Notes: generated from the sequence alone by a model not told the origin. A DNA stretch of 64,000 bases from Mycobacterium sp. (GCF_019247635.1 NZ_JAFBAR010000075.1:1-64000), one strand, 5' to 3'; shown: positions 51,781-61,680, counted from the first letter of the stretch. A program made the numbers and translations.

Positions 51781-52802
51781 GGCCAGTGGGCGCCCCGTTG
51801 GTCAAGTTCGGGATCTTCGCAACGGTCATGATCGCGTTGACCGCCTTCTTGTTCATGATCTTCAACCAGTACCGCGGAGGCGCGACCACCGCCTACTCCG
51901 CGGTGTTCAGCGACGCGTCACGACTGAAGACTGGTGATTCGGTGCGCGCGGCCGGAATCCGAGTCGGGACCGTCAACAGCGTGGCCCTGCGCGGTGACCG
52001 CACCGTGGTGGTGGATTTCGACGCCGATCGCAACGTGGTACTGACCACCGGAACCAAAGCCGCGGTGCGCTACCTAAACCTGGTGGGGGATCGCTACCTC
52101 GAGCTGGCCGACGGACCCGGCTCGACGCGCATCCTGGGCCCTGGCACACAGATACCTCTCGACCACACCGCACCGGCGCTCGACATCGACCTGCTGATCG
52201 GCGGGCTCAAACCGGTGACCCAGGGCCTTAACCCCCAAGACGTCAATGCCTTGACGCAATCGCTGCTGTACGTGTTGCAAGGCCAAGGCCAGCCCCTGCA
52301 GTCGCTGCTGGCCAACACATCATCGTTCACCAATGCCTTGGCCGATAACGATCAGGTCGTGCAGCAACTGATCGACAACCTGAACACGGTCGCGGCAACG
52401 CTGTCCAGCAGCGGCGGCCAGTTCTCTGCCACCGTGGACCGCTTGCAGCGGTTCGTCTCCGGGCTTTCTGCCGATCGTGACCCGATCGGAGCGGCTATCC
52501 AATCTCTGGACAACGGAACCGCCTCGCTGGCAGATCTTCTCGCGCACGCCCGCACACCGCTAGCCGGCACCATCAACGAACTCAACCGGCTGGTCCCCCA
52601 GCTGGATCTGCACAAAGACCACATCGACGCCGGACTGCAACGCGAACCCGACAACCTGCGCAAGCTGGTGCGCCTGGGTGCCTACGGCAGCTTCTACAAC
52701 TACTACCTGTGCGGGGTGCAGATCCGCGTGACTGACCTTCAGGGCGCCACCGCGGTGTTTCCCTGGATTCGGCAACAGACCGGAAGGTGCGCCGACAACT
52801 GA
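51777..52802 (+). CDS. mceB: MCE-family protein MceB
   Basis: 341 residues from the ATG at 51777, in a 4-bp overlap with mceA. It has a membrane anchor (FATVMIALTAFLFMIFNQYR), the MCE domain (YSAVFSDASRLKTGDSVRAA, GIRVGTVNSVALRGD, YLNLVGDRYLELADGPGS), a helical region, and the MceB C-terminal YGSFYNYYLCGVQIRVTD ending CADN. Full length for MceB. Confidence 0.93.
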   Translation: MRPVGAPLVKFGIFATVMIALTAFLFMIFNQYRGGATTAYSAVFSDASRLKTGDSVRAAGIRVGTVNSVALRGDRTVVVDFDADRNVVLTTGTKAAVRYLNLVGDRYLELADGPGSTRILGPGTQIPLDHTAPALDIDLLIGGLKPVTQGLNPQDVNALTQSLLYVLQGQGQPLQSLLANTSSFTNALADNDQVVQQLIDNLNTVAATLSSSGGQFSATVDRLQRFVSGLSADRDPIGAAIQSLDNGTASLADLLAHARTPLAGTINELNRLVPQLDLHKDHIDAGLQREPDNLRKLVRLGAYGSFYNYYLCGVQIRVTDLQGATAVFPWIRQQTGRCADN

Positions 52803-53899
52803 TGGGTAAGTATCGCGGGCCCAGACTCATTAAGCCCGGTTTCATCGGGGTCGTCTTGATGGTGCTCGTCATCGCTGTGGGGTTGCGGCCCGAGCAATTG
52901 GTGTCGTGGGCCACCGCGATCCGCTATCAGGCGTTGTTCAGCCAAGCCGGGGGACTGGACGCCGGCAACGATGTCACTGTGTCGGGCATCAAAGTCGGCA
53001 GCGTCTCCGATGTCACACTCGACAACGGCCAGGCCCGCGTGCGCTTCACCATCAAAGGCACGGTGGTGCTGGGAAATCTCACCACCGCACATATCCGCAC
53101 CGGATCACTGCTGGGAAAGCGGGTGTTGACACTGGAGTCCGCCGGCGCAGCCCGATTGCGCCCCTTGGATGTCATCCCGACCTCACGCACATCCTCGCCC
53201 TATTCGGTGACCGAGGCGGTCGGTGACCTCACCACTGACATCGCCGGCACCGACACCCAGACACTCAACCAATCCCTGGACACCCTATCGGCCACCATCG
53301 ATACGATCGCCCCCCAACTGGGCCCGACCTTCGATGGGGTCACTCGGCTGTCGCGAGCTCTCAACGCCCGCAACCACACACTGGGTGAGCTGTTCAAAAA
53401 CGTCCGCGAGGTCAGCGCCGTCCTCTCAGCGCGCAGCGCCCAGGTCAACACCTTGCTCCTCGACGCCAACGATCTGGTGAACGTCCTCACAGACCAGCGC
53501 CGGGCCATCGTCGAGCTGCTCGCCAACACCTCGGCGGTCGCCAAACAACTGTCCGGCTTAGTCCACGACAACGAAGCAAAACTGGCGCCCACCCTGGACA
53601 AACTCAACGCCGTGATCGCCGTGCTGCAAAAAAACAACGACAACATCGCCAAATCCCTACCCTCGTTAGCCCAATACGAACTGACCTCCGGCGAACTGGT
53701 GTCCAGCGGCCCCTACTACCAGGCGATGATCGCCAATCTGGGTATGCCCGAACTCCTGCAACCGTTTTTGGATTATGCGTTCGGATTCCGCAGGGGGACG
53801 AACGCAGGCCAACCACCTGATAACGCCGGGCCGCGCGCCGAAATACCCTTCCCGGTCAACGGAATTCCCAAACCCGGCGAACGGTGGGGCGGTCAATGA
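52802..53899 (+). CDS. mceC: MCE-family protein MceC
   Basis: 365 residues from the ATG at 52802 (TGATG overlap with mceB). It has an anchor (FIGVVLMVLVIAVGLRPEQL) and the MCE domain (YQALFSQAGGLDAGNDVTVS, GIKVGSVSDVTLDNGQARV, SLLGKRVLTLESAGA). Helical repeats with many Asn/Leu residues follow, and the Pro-rich end is shorter than in some MceC proteins. A sequential operon gene of the tube. Confidence 0.92.
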   Translation: MGKYRGPRLIKPGFIGVVLMVLVIAVGLRPEQLVSWATAIRYQALFSQAGGLDAGNDVTVSGIKVGSVSDVTLDNGQARVRFTIKGTVVLGNLTTAHIRTGSLLGKRVLTLESAGAARLRPLDVIPTSRTSSPYSVTEAVGDLTTDIAGTDTQTLNQSLDTLSATIDTIAPQLGPTFDGVTRLSRALNARNHTLGELFKNVREVSAVLSARSAQVNTLLLDANDLVNVLTDQRRAIVELLANTSAVAKQLSGLVHDNEAKLAPTLDKLNAVIAVLQKNNDNIAKSLPSLAQYELTSGELVSSGPYYQAMIANLGMPELLQPFLDYAFGFRRGTNAGQPPDNAGPRAEIPFPVNGIPKPGERWGGQ

Positions 53900-55359
53900 T
53901 CACGCGCAACCGGGTTGTCCGGGTCGTTGCCGCCGTACTGGTCGCGCTGATCGGCGCCGCGACCCTGCTCATCTTACGTGAAACCGCCTGGCGGCCAACA
54001 ACAATCAGCGCCTACTTTGTGTCAGCGACAGCGATCTACCCCGGCGACGACGTGCGCGTCGCGGGGATCAAAGTCGGGCGCATCACCTCCGTCCAGCCCC
54101 AGGGCCCACAAGTCAAAATGACCTTCACCGTCGACCATGGCGTCCCCATCCCCGCTGATGCCAAAGCAGTGATCGTGGCGGCCAACCTGATCTCGGCACG
54201 ATATGTCGAACTGACCCCCGCATACCGACGCAGCGGCCCTAACTCAGGGGGTCCTACCATGCCCAACGGGGCCGTGATCCCGAGCGAACGCACCGCCGTG
54301 CCCGTGGAATGGGATCAGGTCAAAGACCAACTGATGAGGCTGGCAACAGAGTTGGGACCCAACAGCCAAGTCTCGACACCCTCGATCGCACGTTTTATCG
54401 ACAGCGCAGCCAACGCATTGGGGGGCAACGGGGACAAGCTGCGCCAGATGCTGGCCCAGCTTTCAGGGGTGGGACGGATCCTGGCCGACGGCAGCGGCAA
54501 CATCGCCGACACCATCAAGAACCTCCAAACCTTCGTGACCGCGCTTCGCGACAGCAAGCAACAGATCGTGCAATTCCAAGACCATTTCGCCACCCTGACC
54601 AGTGTTCTCAACAACAACCGATCCGACCTCGACGCGGCACTGACCAACCTGTCGCAAGCAGTCGGCGAGGTCCAGCGCTTCGTCGCCGAGACCCGCGATA
54701 AGGCAAGCGAACAAATCCAGCAGCTGGCTGATGTGACGAGCAACCTTGTCGCGCACCGCCAAGACATCGAACAACTCCTGCACGTCGCCGGCACAGCGGT
54801 GGCCAACGGCTACGCCGACTACAACCCCGACACCGGAACCATCCTCGGATCGGTCTCGCTCAACAACTTCAGTAGCCCAACGCAATTCCTGTGCGCGGCG
54901 ATCGGCGCGGTCGAAAACACCACAGCGCCAGAGACGGCGAAGCTGTGCGGGCTCTACCTCGGTCCTGCGCTGCGTCAGCTGAACTTCAACAACATGCCGA
55001 TCCCGTTCAACCCATATCTGGCACCAGCACCGCACAACCTCATCTACACCGACCCCAGCCTGGCCCCCGGCGGCGTAGCTCCCGCCACGACCGAACCCCC
55101 GCCGGCGGTGTCGGCCTATACCGGACTCAACGGCGATCAACCCCCACCACCGGGCTGGAATCAACCGCCCGCACCGCCAGGCCTCTACGCGCCCACGCCG
55201 GCATTCCCCTATCCGGCGCTGTATCCCGGAGCCCCCCCTCCCGCACCGCCCAGCGTGGAGAACATGCTGCTCCCCGCGCCGGCCGCGCCGCAGGGACCGC
55301 CCACACCGCCCGGTCCGCCTGGGCAACAGCCGCCGATCGAAGTAACACCACCGTCATGA
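53896..55359 (+). CDS. mceD: MCE-family protein MceD
   Basis: 487 residues from the ATG at 53896, overlapping mceC by 4 bp. It has an anchor (VVAAVLVALIGAATLLILRE), the MCE domain (TAIYPGDDVRVAGIKVGRIT, then NLISARYVELTPAYR) and long coiled helices. A Pro-rich C-terminal ~100 residues (PPPPGWNQPPAPPGLYAPTP) is typical of mycobacterial MceD. Confidence 0.93.
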   Translation: MITRNRVVRVVAAVLVALIGAATLLILRETAWRPTTISAYFVSATAIYPGDDVRVAGIKVGRITSVQPQGPQVKMTFTVDHGVPIPADAKAVIVAANLISARYVELTPAYRRSGPNSGGPTMPNGAVIPSERTAVPVEWDQVKDQLMRLATELGPNSQVSTPSIARFIDSAANALGGNGDKLRQMLAQLSGVGRILADGSGNIADTIKNLQTFVTALRDSKQQIVQFQDHFATLTSVLNNNRSDLDAALTNLSQAVGEVQRFVAETRDKASEQIQQLADVTSNLVAHRQDIEQLLHVAGTAVANGYADYNPDTGTILGSVSLNNFSSPTQFLCAAIGAVENTTAPETAKLCGLYLGPALRQLNFNNMPIPFNPYLAPAPHNLIYTDPSLAPGGVAPATTEPPPAVSAYTGLNGDQPPPPGWNQPPAPPGLYAPTPAFPYPALYPGAPPPAPPSVENMLLPAPAAPQGPPTPPGPPGQQPPIEVTPPS

Positions 55360-56714
55360 CCGCCGGCTCACCCGCGCGCACCCTGCTGGGCCTGGGCACC
55401 CTGACGGTCCTGGCGGTCACCGGCTGCGCCTTCCACGGGCTGAACTCGCTTCCGCTGCCCGGCGCCGTCGCAAACGGTCCGGATGCCAACGTTTATCACG
55501 TCGAAATCGCCAACGTCGACACCCTGGAGTCCAATTCCCCGGTGATGATCCACGACGTCATCGTTGGCAGTGTCGGCAAGATGACCTTTCAAAGCTGGCA
55601 TGCCGACGTCGAGATCCGCGTCAAACCCGGCACCGTCATCGCCGCCAACGTGGTGGCCACCGTCGGGCAGACCAGCTTGCTGGGATCGATGCACCTCGAG
55701 CTCGATCCGCCCGCCGACCAGCCGGCGGCCGCACCGTTGCAACCGGGCGCCACCATCCCCCTGAGCAAGTCATCGACCTATCCCTCGACCGAGCAGACGC
55801 TGGCCTCGTTGTCGGCGGTCGTCAACACCGGGGGCCTGGGCCAGGTCGGCGACATCATCCACAACTTCAACACCGCACTGTCCGGACACCAAGCCGCGGT
55901 GCGCGACCTGATCACTCGGCTCGATCACTTCGTGACAGTACTGAACAACCAGCGCGACGCCCTGGTGGACTCCATAAAACAGCTCAACCGGCTCACCGCC
56001 ACACTGGGCGCACAGCGCGACGTGATCACCGAGGCGTTGCGCAAGTTGCCGCCCGCGCTCGAAGTGCTCATCGCCGAGAAACCGCGCATCATCAACGCGC
56101 TGAACAAGCTGCGATTATTCGCCGATACCGCGGCGGCCGTGGTCAACGACACCCAAGCCGACCTGGTCACAAACCTGAAAAACTTGGAACCGACGATGCG
56201 CGCCCTCGCTGATGTCGGACCCGGAATCGACGACGCGCTCGTCGAATTCCTGGTCTTTCCCTACGGCCAAAACCTCATCGACCGCGGACTCAAAGGCGAC
56301 TACATGAACCTGTTCGCGATCGGAGACATCACCGTACCCAGACTCAAAAAGACCGCTCTGCTGGGCACCCGGTGGGGCCTTGAAGGCGCACAGCTTGTGC
56401 CCGCACCGGGAGATCCCGGTTATGACTGGTACTACACCAACAATCCGCTCTATGTCGGTGTGCAGTCGGTGCCGGTCACCGGTGTCACCGTGCCACCCCC
56501 GCCCGCGCCCGCGGGCCCGATGAGGCTCACACCGGGTGGACCCGTGCCTTCCAGCCCGCCGATCCCAAGCGTGCCGCTGTGGTTAACTCAGCCGCCGCCG
56601 TGGGCGGCCTTGCCACTTCTCGCTGCACCCCAGCCGCCTGCCGGCCCGGTGCCCGCCGCGCCGAATTCCGCTCCGCCGCCGGTGTTCCCGCCGATGGACG
56701 AAGGTGGCCGATAG
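55356..56714 (+). CDS. mceE: MCE-family lipoprotein MceE
   Basis: 452 residues from the ATG at 55356 (4-bp overlap with mceD). The signal peptide ends in the lipobox LAVTGC, so Cys23 or thereabouts is lipidated, the normal property of MceE (Lpr-type). The MCE domain follows (HVEIANVDTLESNSPVMIHD, VIVGSVGKMTFQSWHADVEI, GQTSLLGSMHLELDPP). The C-terminus is Pro-rich. It anchors the Mce complex to the outer leaflet of the plasma membrane. Confidence 0.94.
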   Translation: MTAGSPARTLLGLGTLTVLAVTGCAFHGLNSLPLPGAVANGPDANVYHVEIANVDTLESNSPVMIHDVIVGSVGKMTFQSWHADVEIRVKPGTVIAANVVATVGQTSLLGSMHLELDPPADQPAAAPLQPGATIPLSKSSTYPSTEQTLASLSAVVNTGGLGQVGDIIHNFNTALSGHQAAVRDLITRLDHFVTVLNNQRDALVDSIKQLNRLTATLGAQRDVITEALRKLPPALEVLIAEKPRIINALNKLRLFADTAAAVVNDTQADLVTNLKNLEPTMRALADVGPGIDDALVEFLVFPYGQNLIDRGLKGDYMNLFAIGDITVPRLKKTALLGTRWGLEGAQLVPAPGDPGYDWYYTNNPLYVGVQSVPVTGVTVPPPPAPAGPMRLTPGGPVPSSPPIPSVPLWLTQPPPWAALPLLAAPQPPAGPVPAAPNSAPPPVFPPMDEGGR

Positions 56715-58355
56715 ATGCTCACTCGGCTTGTACGTGTTCAGCTGGTGATCTTCACCCTCGCCTCGATCATAGGGCTGGTGGTGATGGTCGTCACCTATCT
56801 GCAGGCACCCACCTTGCTGGGCGTGGGCCGCATCACGGTCACAGTCGAGCTACCCGACACCGGTGGGCTGTACCGTTTTTCCAACGTCACCTACCGGGGC
56901 GTGGAACTCGGCAAGGTCACCGCGGTCAACGTGACCCACACCGGCGCCAAAGCCACTCTCTCGCTTGCCAGCTCACCCAAAGTCCCCGCCGCTCTTCACG
57001 CCGACGTGCGCAGCATCTCGGCGGTCGGCGAACAATACATCGACCTCCAGCCCCGCAACGACGCGCCGCCATACCTGCATGACGGCTCGGTCATCGCCGC
57101 GGCCGACATCACGATCCCTCAAGAGGTGGGGCCGCTGCTGAACCAAACCAGCGCGCTGATCGACAGCATCCCCAATGGAAAGCTCGGCCAGCTACTCGAC
57201 GAATCGTTTCGCGCCTTCAACGGCGCCGGCTACGAGCTCGGCTCGCTAGCCGATTCCGCGGCAAAGGTGTCCGCCGACGCCAACGCAGTAGCAGACCACA
57301 GTCGCGACCTGGTGCAAGACAGTGCCCCACTGCTGGATTCACAGGCCGACACCACCGACGCCCTTCGCACCTGGGCGCACAGCCTGGCCGGGCTCACCGG
57401 GCAGCTCGTCACCAACGATCCGCAACTGCGAACCCTGCTGCGCACCGGCCCCGGCGCCGCCGAGGAAGCATCACGGCTGCTTGAACAGCTGAAACCCACG
57501 TTGCCGGTGCTGCTGGCCAACCTGAGCTCGTTGGGCCAGGTTTTGGTGACCTACCGGCCCGATATCGAGCAGGTGCTGGTGTTGTTCCCGCCGTTTCTGG
57601 CCAACCTCCTCTCAGAAGCCGGCGACCATAATCCCACCGGCATCGGACAAGGCGACTTCACACTCAGCATCGCCGACCCCCCATCCTGCACAGTCGGATT
57701 CCTCCCACCCAACCAATGGCGTTCTCCGGCTGACGCCACCGTGATCGACACCCCCAAAAACTTGTATTGCAAGCTGCCCCAGGACTCCCCGCTGGCCGTG
57801 CGCGGCGCCCGCAACTACCCGTGTATGGGCAAACCCGGCAAGCGGGCACCGACCGTAGAAATCTGCAACAGCGACAAACCCTACGAACCCCTGTCCATGC
57901 GTGAACACCTCCTAGGGCCCTACCCCCTAGATCCCAACCTCCTCGCCCAAGGAATACCGCCCGATGACCGCATCACCGAGCGCGACCACCTCTTCGGTCC
58001 GGTGGAAGGCACACCGCCGGGAGCGCCGCCTGGGCCGATAGCACCGCAGCAGCCTCCCGCGGGGGCACCGCTACCTGCGGGACCGCCCGACGGCGCCAAC
58101 AGCCCCGCGCCGCCCACGAGTGCCCCGTCACCGGCACCTATCCCGCCGATCGACACCGGTGGTGTCGCGCCCGCAGCTCCAAGCGCGTCGCACAGCACCG
58201 GGTCGAGCCATCGGCCCTCGCTGGCCTTCGCCCAGTACGACCCCGGCAGCGGAAGCTATGTGACACCCGACGGCCAGAGCTACAGGCAATCCGACTTGGC
58301 CACTGGGAGGCCGGCCAAAACGTGGCAAGACCTGATTCTGGGGCAATACGCATGA
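56715..58355 (+). CDS. mceF: MCE-family protein MceF
   Basis: 546 residues, starting directly after the mceE stop. It has an anchor (LVIFTLASIIGLVVMVVTYL), the MCE domain (VELPDTGGLYRFSNVTYRGV, ELGKVTAVNVTHTGAKATLS, SAVGEQYIDLQPRN), a helical region, the FTLSIADPPSCTVGFLPP segment typical of MceF with paired cysteines, and a long Pro-rich tail. Last structural subunit. Confidence 0.93.
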   Translation: MLTRLVRVQLVIFTLASIIGLVVMVVTYLQAPTLLGVGRITVTVELPDTGGLYRFSNVTYRGVELGKVTAVNVTHTGAKATLSLASSPKVPAALHADVRSISAVGEQYIDLQPRNDAPPYLHDGSVIAAADITIPQEVGPLLNQTSALIDSIPNGKLGQLLDESFRAFNGAGYELGSLADSAAKVSADANAVADHSRDLVQDSAPLLDSQADTTDALRTWAHSLAGLTGQLVTNDPQLRTLLRTGPGAAEEASRLLEQLKPTLPVLLANLSSLGQVLVTYRPDIEQVLVLFPPFLANLLSEAGDHNPTGIGQGDFTLSIADPPSCTVGFLPPNQWRSPADATVIDTPKNLYCKLPQDSPLAVRGARNYPCMGKPGKRAPTVEICNSDKPYEPLSMREHLLGPYPLDPNLLAQGIPPDDRITERDHLFGPVEGTPPGAPPGPIAPQQPPAGAPLPAGPPDGANSPAPPTSAPSPAPIPPIDTGGVAPAAPSASHSTGSSHRPSLAFAQYDPGSGSYVTPDGQSYRQSDLATGRPAKTWQDLILGQYA

Positions 58356-58900
58356 AAACCAAACTCTCGCGGATATCTCGCATCGCCACCAGCTGGGCAC
58401 TACCAGCCACAGTTGTGGTGGCCGCCGCAGGCGCGACGTTAGTTATGGCACCGCACGCCGGAGCAGCCTTCTGCGACCCGCCACTCAACGGAACCTTCGC
58501 CGCGCACTCCGATGGGGCATGGGCCAAGACCAACGACGTCTTCCACGACGAAACACCGGCCGTCAGCACGTGGACCGCCACCACATCATGCACCGCCGAC
58601 TTCCCCAACTGCGCAGGACAGGTCGCAAGCAACCAAGGATGGAGCGCACCCGCGACCTGCCAAGCCGGCGGAATGTGGTACGTCAAACGCCATCTCGACC
58701 ACTGGGAACACTGCGGCGACGGCACCGAGGCGCCCGGCGACCAACTCTTCTACTTTTCACCACAGTTGACAGGCGCACCAAGCTTTTCCGCCGTGACAAC
58801 CTTCACCGGCGTCGACAGAACAGTCGGACCCAGCGGGGGATGCGGCATCAACAAACCCCTAGTCATCGAAATACCGTTCCAGCTGACCAAGATCGGGTGA
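58352..58900 (+). CDS. Secreted Cys-rich protein at the end of the mce operon
   Basis: 182 residues from the ATG at 58352, overlapping mceF by 4 bp. The signal peptide (WALPATVVVAAAGATLVMAP) ends at about AGA-AFC. The mature part has cysteines in AFCDPPLNG, TSCTADFPNCAGQV, ATCQAGG, EHCGDGT and GGCGINKP, probably forming disulfides outside the cell. Related small secreted proteins appear in mycobacteria without a known function; coupling to mceF suggests it works with this Mce system, for example as a substrate-binding partner (inference). The 237 bp that follow show nothing recognisable. Confidence 0.75.
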   Translation: MKTKLSRISRIATSWALPATVVVAAAGATLVMAPHAGAAFCDPPLNGTFAAHSDGAWAKTNDVFHDETPAVSTWTATTSCTADFPNCAGQVASNQGWSAPATCQAGGMWYVKRHLDHWEHCGDGTEAPGDQLFYFSPQLTGAPSFSAVTTFTGVDRTVGPSGGCGINKPLVIEIPFQLTKIG

Positions 58901-59137
58901 CCCTGTTGTACCTCTTCGACGGCAAACCGACCGTGACCCACGTATTCACCGTGAACCACCGACTCGACACAGCGAGCACGTTGCTGATGTAGTGGTCGGA
59001 TGGTGGGTTTGGCGGAGATATTGTCAAGACCTGTGGATCGGTAAGTTTCGGGCAACCTTCGATCCGACGGTTTGTGGCTCCGCGGCGCGTCGGTGAAAAG
59101 TCGATTAGTGGTTGGGTATCGCGTGAGTTCGCGGCAC

Positions 59138-59551
59138 CTAAACGCCAAAGCCACCGACCTTCTCAATGCGGATCCTGGTCAGCAGGCCCGGCGGGGAGTC
59201 GCGCGGCGGAAAGTATTCGCTGGACCCGAGCATGACCTCGGCGAGCTCGCTCAGCAGTTCGGGGGCTCCGCCCTCGACGATTCGGGCAGAGCCGGTAACG
59301 GATAGATACGGCGTCTGTTGCCCCGGGTGATCCTTGGACAGGATCGTCACAGCCACGCGGGGGTCACGGCGGATGTTGCGGGTCTTGTGATACTCGGTCA
59401 GGTGCGCGCTGACCAGCTCGTCGCCCTCAGGCGTGGACTGCAGAGCGACCCACACGACCGACACCTGGGGGCTGCCATCCGCATTGATGGTCACCAGCGT
59501 GGCGTCGGCGCCGCGGCCAATGAATGCGCGTGCTGACTCGTTGAGTTCCAT
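59138..59551 (-). CDS. PPOX-class F420-dependent oxidoreductase
   Basis: 137 residues from the ATG at 59551, which has GGAAGGAAAGG upstream. It is a split-barrel flavin/deazaflavin fold: ARAFIGRGADATLVTINADG, SPQVSVVWVALQSTPEGDEL, then KTRNIRRDPRVAVTILSKDH and SVTGSARIVEGGAPELL. Mycobacterial relatives reduce substrates with F420H2. Substrate unknown. The 266 bp between this and the SHOCT gene hold no gene I can support. Confidence 0.85.
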   Translation of the reverse strand: MELNESARAFIGRGADATLVTINADGSPQVSVVWVALQSTPEGDELVSAHLTEYHKTRNIRRDPRVAVTILSKDHPGQQTPYLSVTGSARIVEGGAPELLSELAEVMLGSSEYFPPRDSPPGLLTRIRIEKVGGFGV

Positions 59552-59817
59552 GCCTTTCCTTCCATTGGGTGTCACGGCGCGGTGCGCGGCGTGTTCGCAG
59601 TGCTCTGCGATGGGCAACGGTCTTGGAGGTCGATCCATTTCAGCGCCCACCGGTTGATGTCGAGCAGGACCTGGCCGAGCGCAGCCCTTGTCGGTCCCGG
59701 AGACCAACGCGCACAACACCGTTGGGGCCCCACGCGACCCGGTATGTCGCTGGCCGCCGCATAGTTGGGGCGGTCCGGCCACGCGATGAAGTGAGTCTGC
59801 GCCTGTGCGACGCCGCC

Positions 59818-60606
59818 TTACAGCCGTGCGAGCAGCTCGGCCTTCTTCGCGGCGAACTCGTCGTCGGACAAGATGCCGCGTTGATGCAGTCCGGCCAGCG
59901 ACTCGATGGCCGCGACGATCGCCGCCGAATCGCCGGACGCACCGGTTGCGGACTCGGATGCCGATGGTTGGGGTGCGGCCGGGGGTGTCGTATCTGCCCG
60001 GTGCCGCGGGGCGGGTGCCGCGGCAGGAGTTTCGGCGACCTGCCGCGAACCGAGCTCGTTTAGGTCCGATACGTCGAAGGTGCCGAATTGGCTGGTGAAG
60101 CTCACCACGCCGTATCCGCCGCCCTGCTGCTGTTGCACACCGCCGATCTGATGTTCGCCGGTATCGAAAACCCTTGTCACACCGTTGATCTGGATCGCCA
60201 GCCGTCGGGTGCTCGGAAAGATCGCATAGCGCGCACTGTTCTGCCCCCCGGACGAACTGGGCACACCGAGGTCGGCCGGCCACCAGTTGGCCGAGGTGAA
60301 CCCGGCCTGGTCCGCCGCGGTCGAGGCGGGAAAGACCGTGGTGGTGGCCAGCAGTTGGACCAAGTCGTTGCACAGCGCGTCGACGCGTGCCTTGAGCGCG
60401 TTGTCGAACATGTTGCCGACCATCGTCATCCCGCCCCGCATCCACTGCCCGGTTCCGCCGAGTTCGGGGATGGAGAACTGAGCCATGGTGCCGCCGCCGG
60501 CGTGCAGGGCAAACAGCATGGCCAGCGCCGCCTCGCGGGAGATTCCGTGGCGTTGGGCGATGTCGGCGATGGCGCTTTCGGCGGTGGGGGTGACCGTTGC
60601 CTTCAT
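59818..60606 (-). CDS. SHOCT-domain protein
   Basis: 262 residues from the ATG at 60606 (MKATVTPTAESAIADIAQRH). The body has a helical start, then a beta-rich central part (YAIFPSTRRLAIQINGVTRV) and a Pro/Ala linker. The final ~30 residues are the SHOCT module (GILSDDEFAAKKAELLARL), which mediates oligomerisation. Other parts are not recognised. No signal peptide. Confidence 0.8.
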   Translation of the reverse strand: MKATVTPTAESAIADIAQRHGISREAALAMLFALHAGGGTMAQFSIPELGGTGQWMRGGMTMVGNMFDNALKARVDALCNDLVQLLATTTVFPASTAADQAGFTSANWWPADLGVPSSSGGQNSARYAIFPSTRRLAIQINGVTRVFDTGEHQIGGVQQQQGGGYGVVSFTSQFGTFDVSDLNELGSRQVAETPAAAPAPRHRADTTPPAAPQPSASESATGASGDSAAIVAAIESLAGLHQRGILSDDEFAAKKAELLARL

Positions 60607-60714
60607 GATGGTGAAATCTTTCGTCGTCGGTACTGTGTCGACACTACGCAAAGCCGCCCTGGGATGCGCACCCGAGGACTGCCGAAAGCACCGGCGCCGG
60701 GAGATGATGCGAGC

Positions 60715-61680
60715 GTGACAGCAACTAAGGCAAACGACGTGCTCCGCGTTGGCGAGTTCGAGCGGACGTTCGACGAGATGCTCGCGCGCTACGACATACT
60801 CAGGCTCCCCGATGGTCCCGGTCGAGCCGACTTCCTGGTCGGGCACGCCAGCCAGATCCGCGTGGTGGTGACGTGGGGCCGGCCCGGAGTCGACGCCGAC
60901 ATGATCGCGGCGCTGCCCAACTTGGAGGCCATTGTGAACAATGGGGCCGGGGTGGATTCGATCGATCTGGAGGCGGCGAGGCGCCGAGGAATCGGCGTGA
61001 GCAACACCCCTGACGTGCTGTCGGACACCGTCGCCGACACGGCACTGGGATTGATCCTGATGACACTGCGCCGTTTCGGCGCCGCTGACCGTTACGTTCG
61101 GGCAGGCCGATGGGCATCGAACGGCCCGTTCCCTTACGCCCGGGACCTTAGCGGCCTGCAGGTCGGGATCCTGGGGTTGGGGCGCATCGGTTCGGCCATC
61201 GCGACTCGGCTGCTCGGATTCGACTGTGCCATCGCCTATCACAACCGCCACCGGATCGATGGATCGCCCTACCGCTACGCGGAGTCAGCGGTGGAGTTGG
61301 CCGAGTCGGTCGACGTTCTAGTGGTCGCGACGACGGGCGACCACAACACGCGGAACCTGGTCGACCGCGCCGTCCTCGAGGCGCTGGGTCGCGACGGTTA
61401 TCTGATCAACATTGCGCGCGGCAGCGTCGTAGACCAGGACGTCCTGGTGGAGTTGGTAGCCGGCGGCAGGCTAGCGGGCGCCGGGCTGGACGTATTCATC
61501 AACGAACCTCACGTACCCGTCGAATTGTTCAACCTGGACAACGTGGTGCTGTTTCCCCACATCGGGAGCGCGACAGTGCGGACCCGAAAGGCCATGGCGC
61601 TGCTCGCGATCCGCAACCTCAACAGTTACCTGAGCACCGGCGAGCTGATCACACCCGTACTGCGACCGCGACGACAGTGA
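60715..61680 (+). CDS. D-isomer-specific 2-hydroxyacid dehydrogenase
   Basis: 321 residues from GTG 60715 (TATKANDVLRVGEF). The substrate domain contains VNNGAGVDSIDLEAARRRGI. The NAD motif is VGILGLGRIGSAIATRLLGF. The catalytic Arg is in INIARGSVVDQDVL, Glu in FINEPHVP and His in LFPHIGSAT. It reduces 2-oxo acids, such as glyoxylate or hydroxypyruvate-type substrates, with NAD(P)H. It is divergent from the SHOCT gene with 108 bp between them. Confidence 0.92.
   Translation: MTATKANDVLRVGEFERTFDEMLARYDILRLPDGPGRADFLVGHASQIRVVVTWGRPGVDADMIAALPNLEAIVNNGAGVDSIDLEAARRRGIGVSNTPDVLSDTVADTALGLILMTLRRFGAADRYVRAGRWASNGPFPYARDLSGLQVGILGLGRIGSAIATRLLGFDCAIAYHNRHRIDGSPYRYAESAVELAESVDVLVVATTGDHNTRNLVDRAVLEALGRDGYLINIARGSVVDQDVLVELVAGGRLAGAGLDVFINEPHVPVELFNLDNVVLFPHIGSATVRTRKAMALLAIRNLNSYLSTGELITPVLRPRRQ

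Noticed and set aside
54891..55355. Extending mceE upstream to 54891
   Set aside because: It would overlap mceD by 155 codons and bury the lipoprotein signal; the ATG at 55356 gives the signal peptide and a 4-bp coupling.
59818..61251. Extending the SHOCT protein to 477 residues
   Set aside because: The upstream part is complement of the hydroxyacid dehydrogenase; the ATG at 60606 gives a sensible start.
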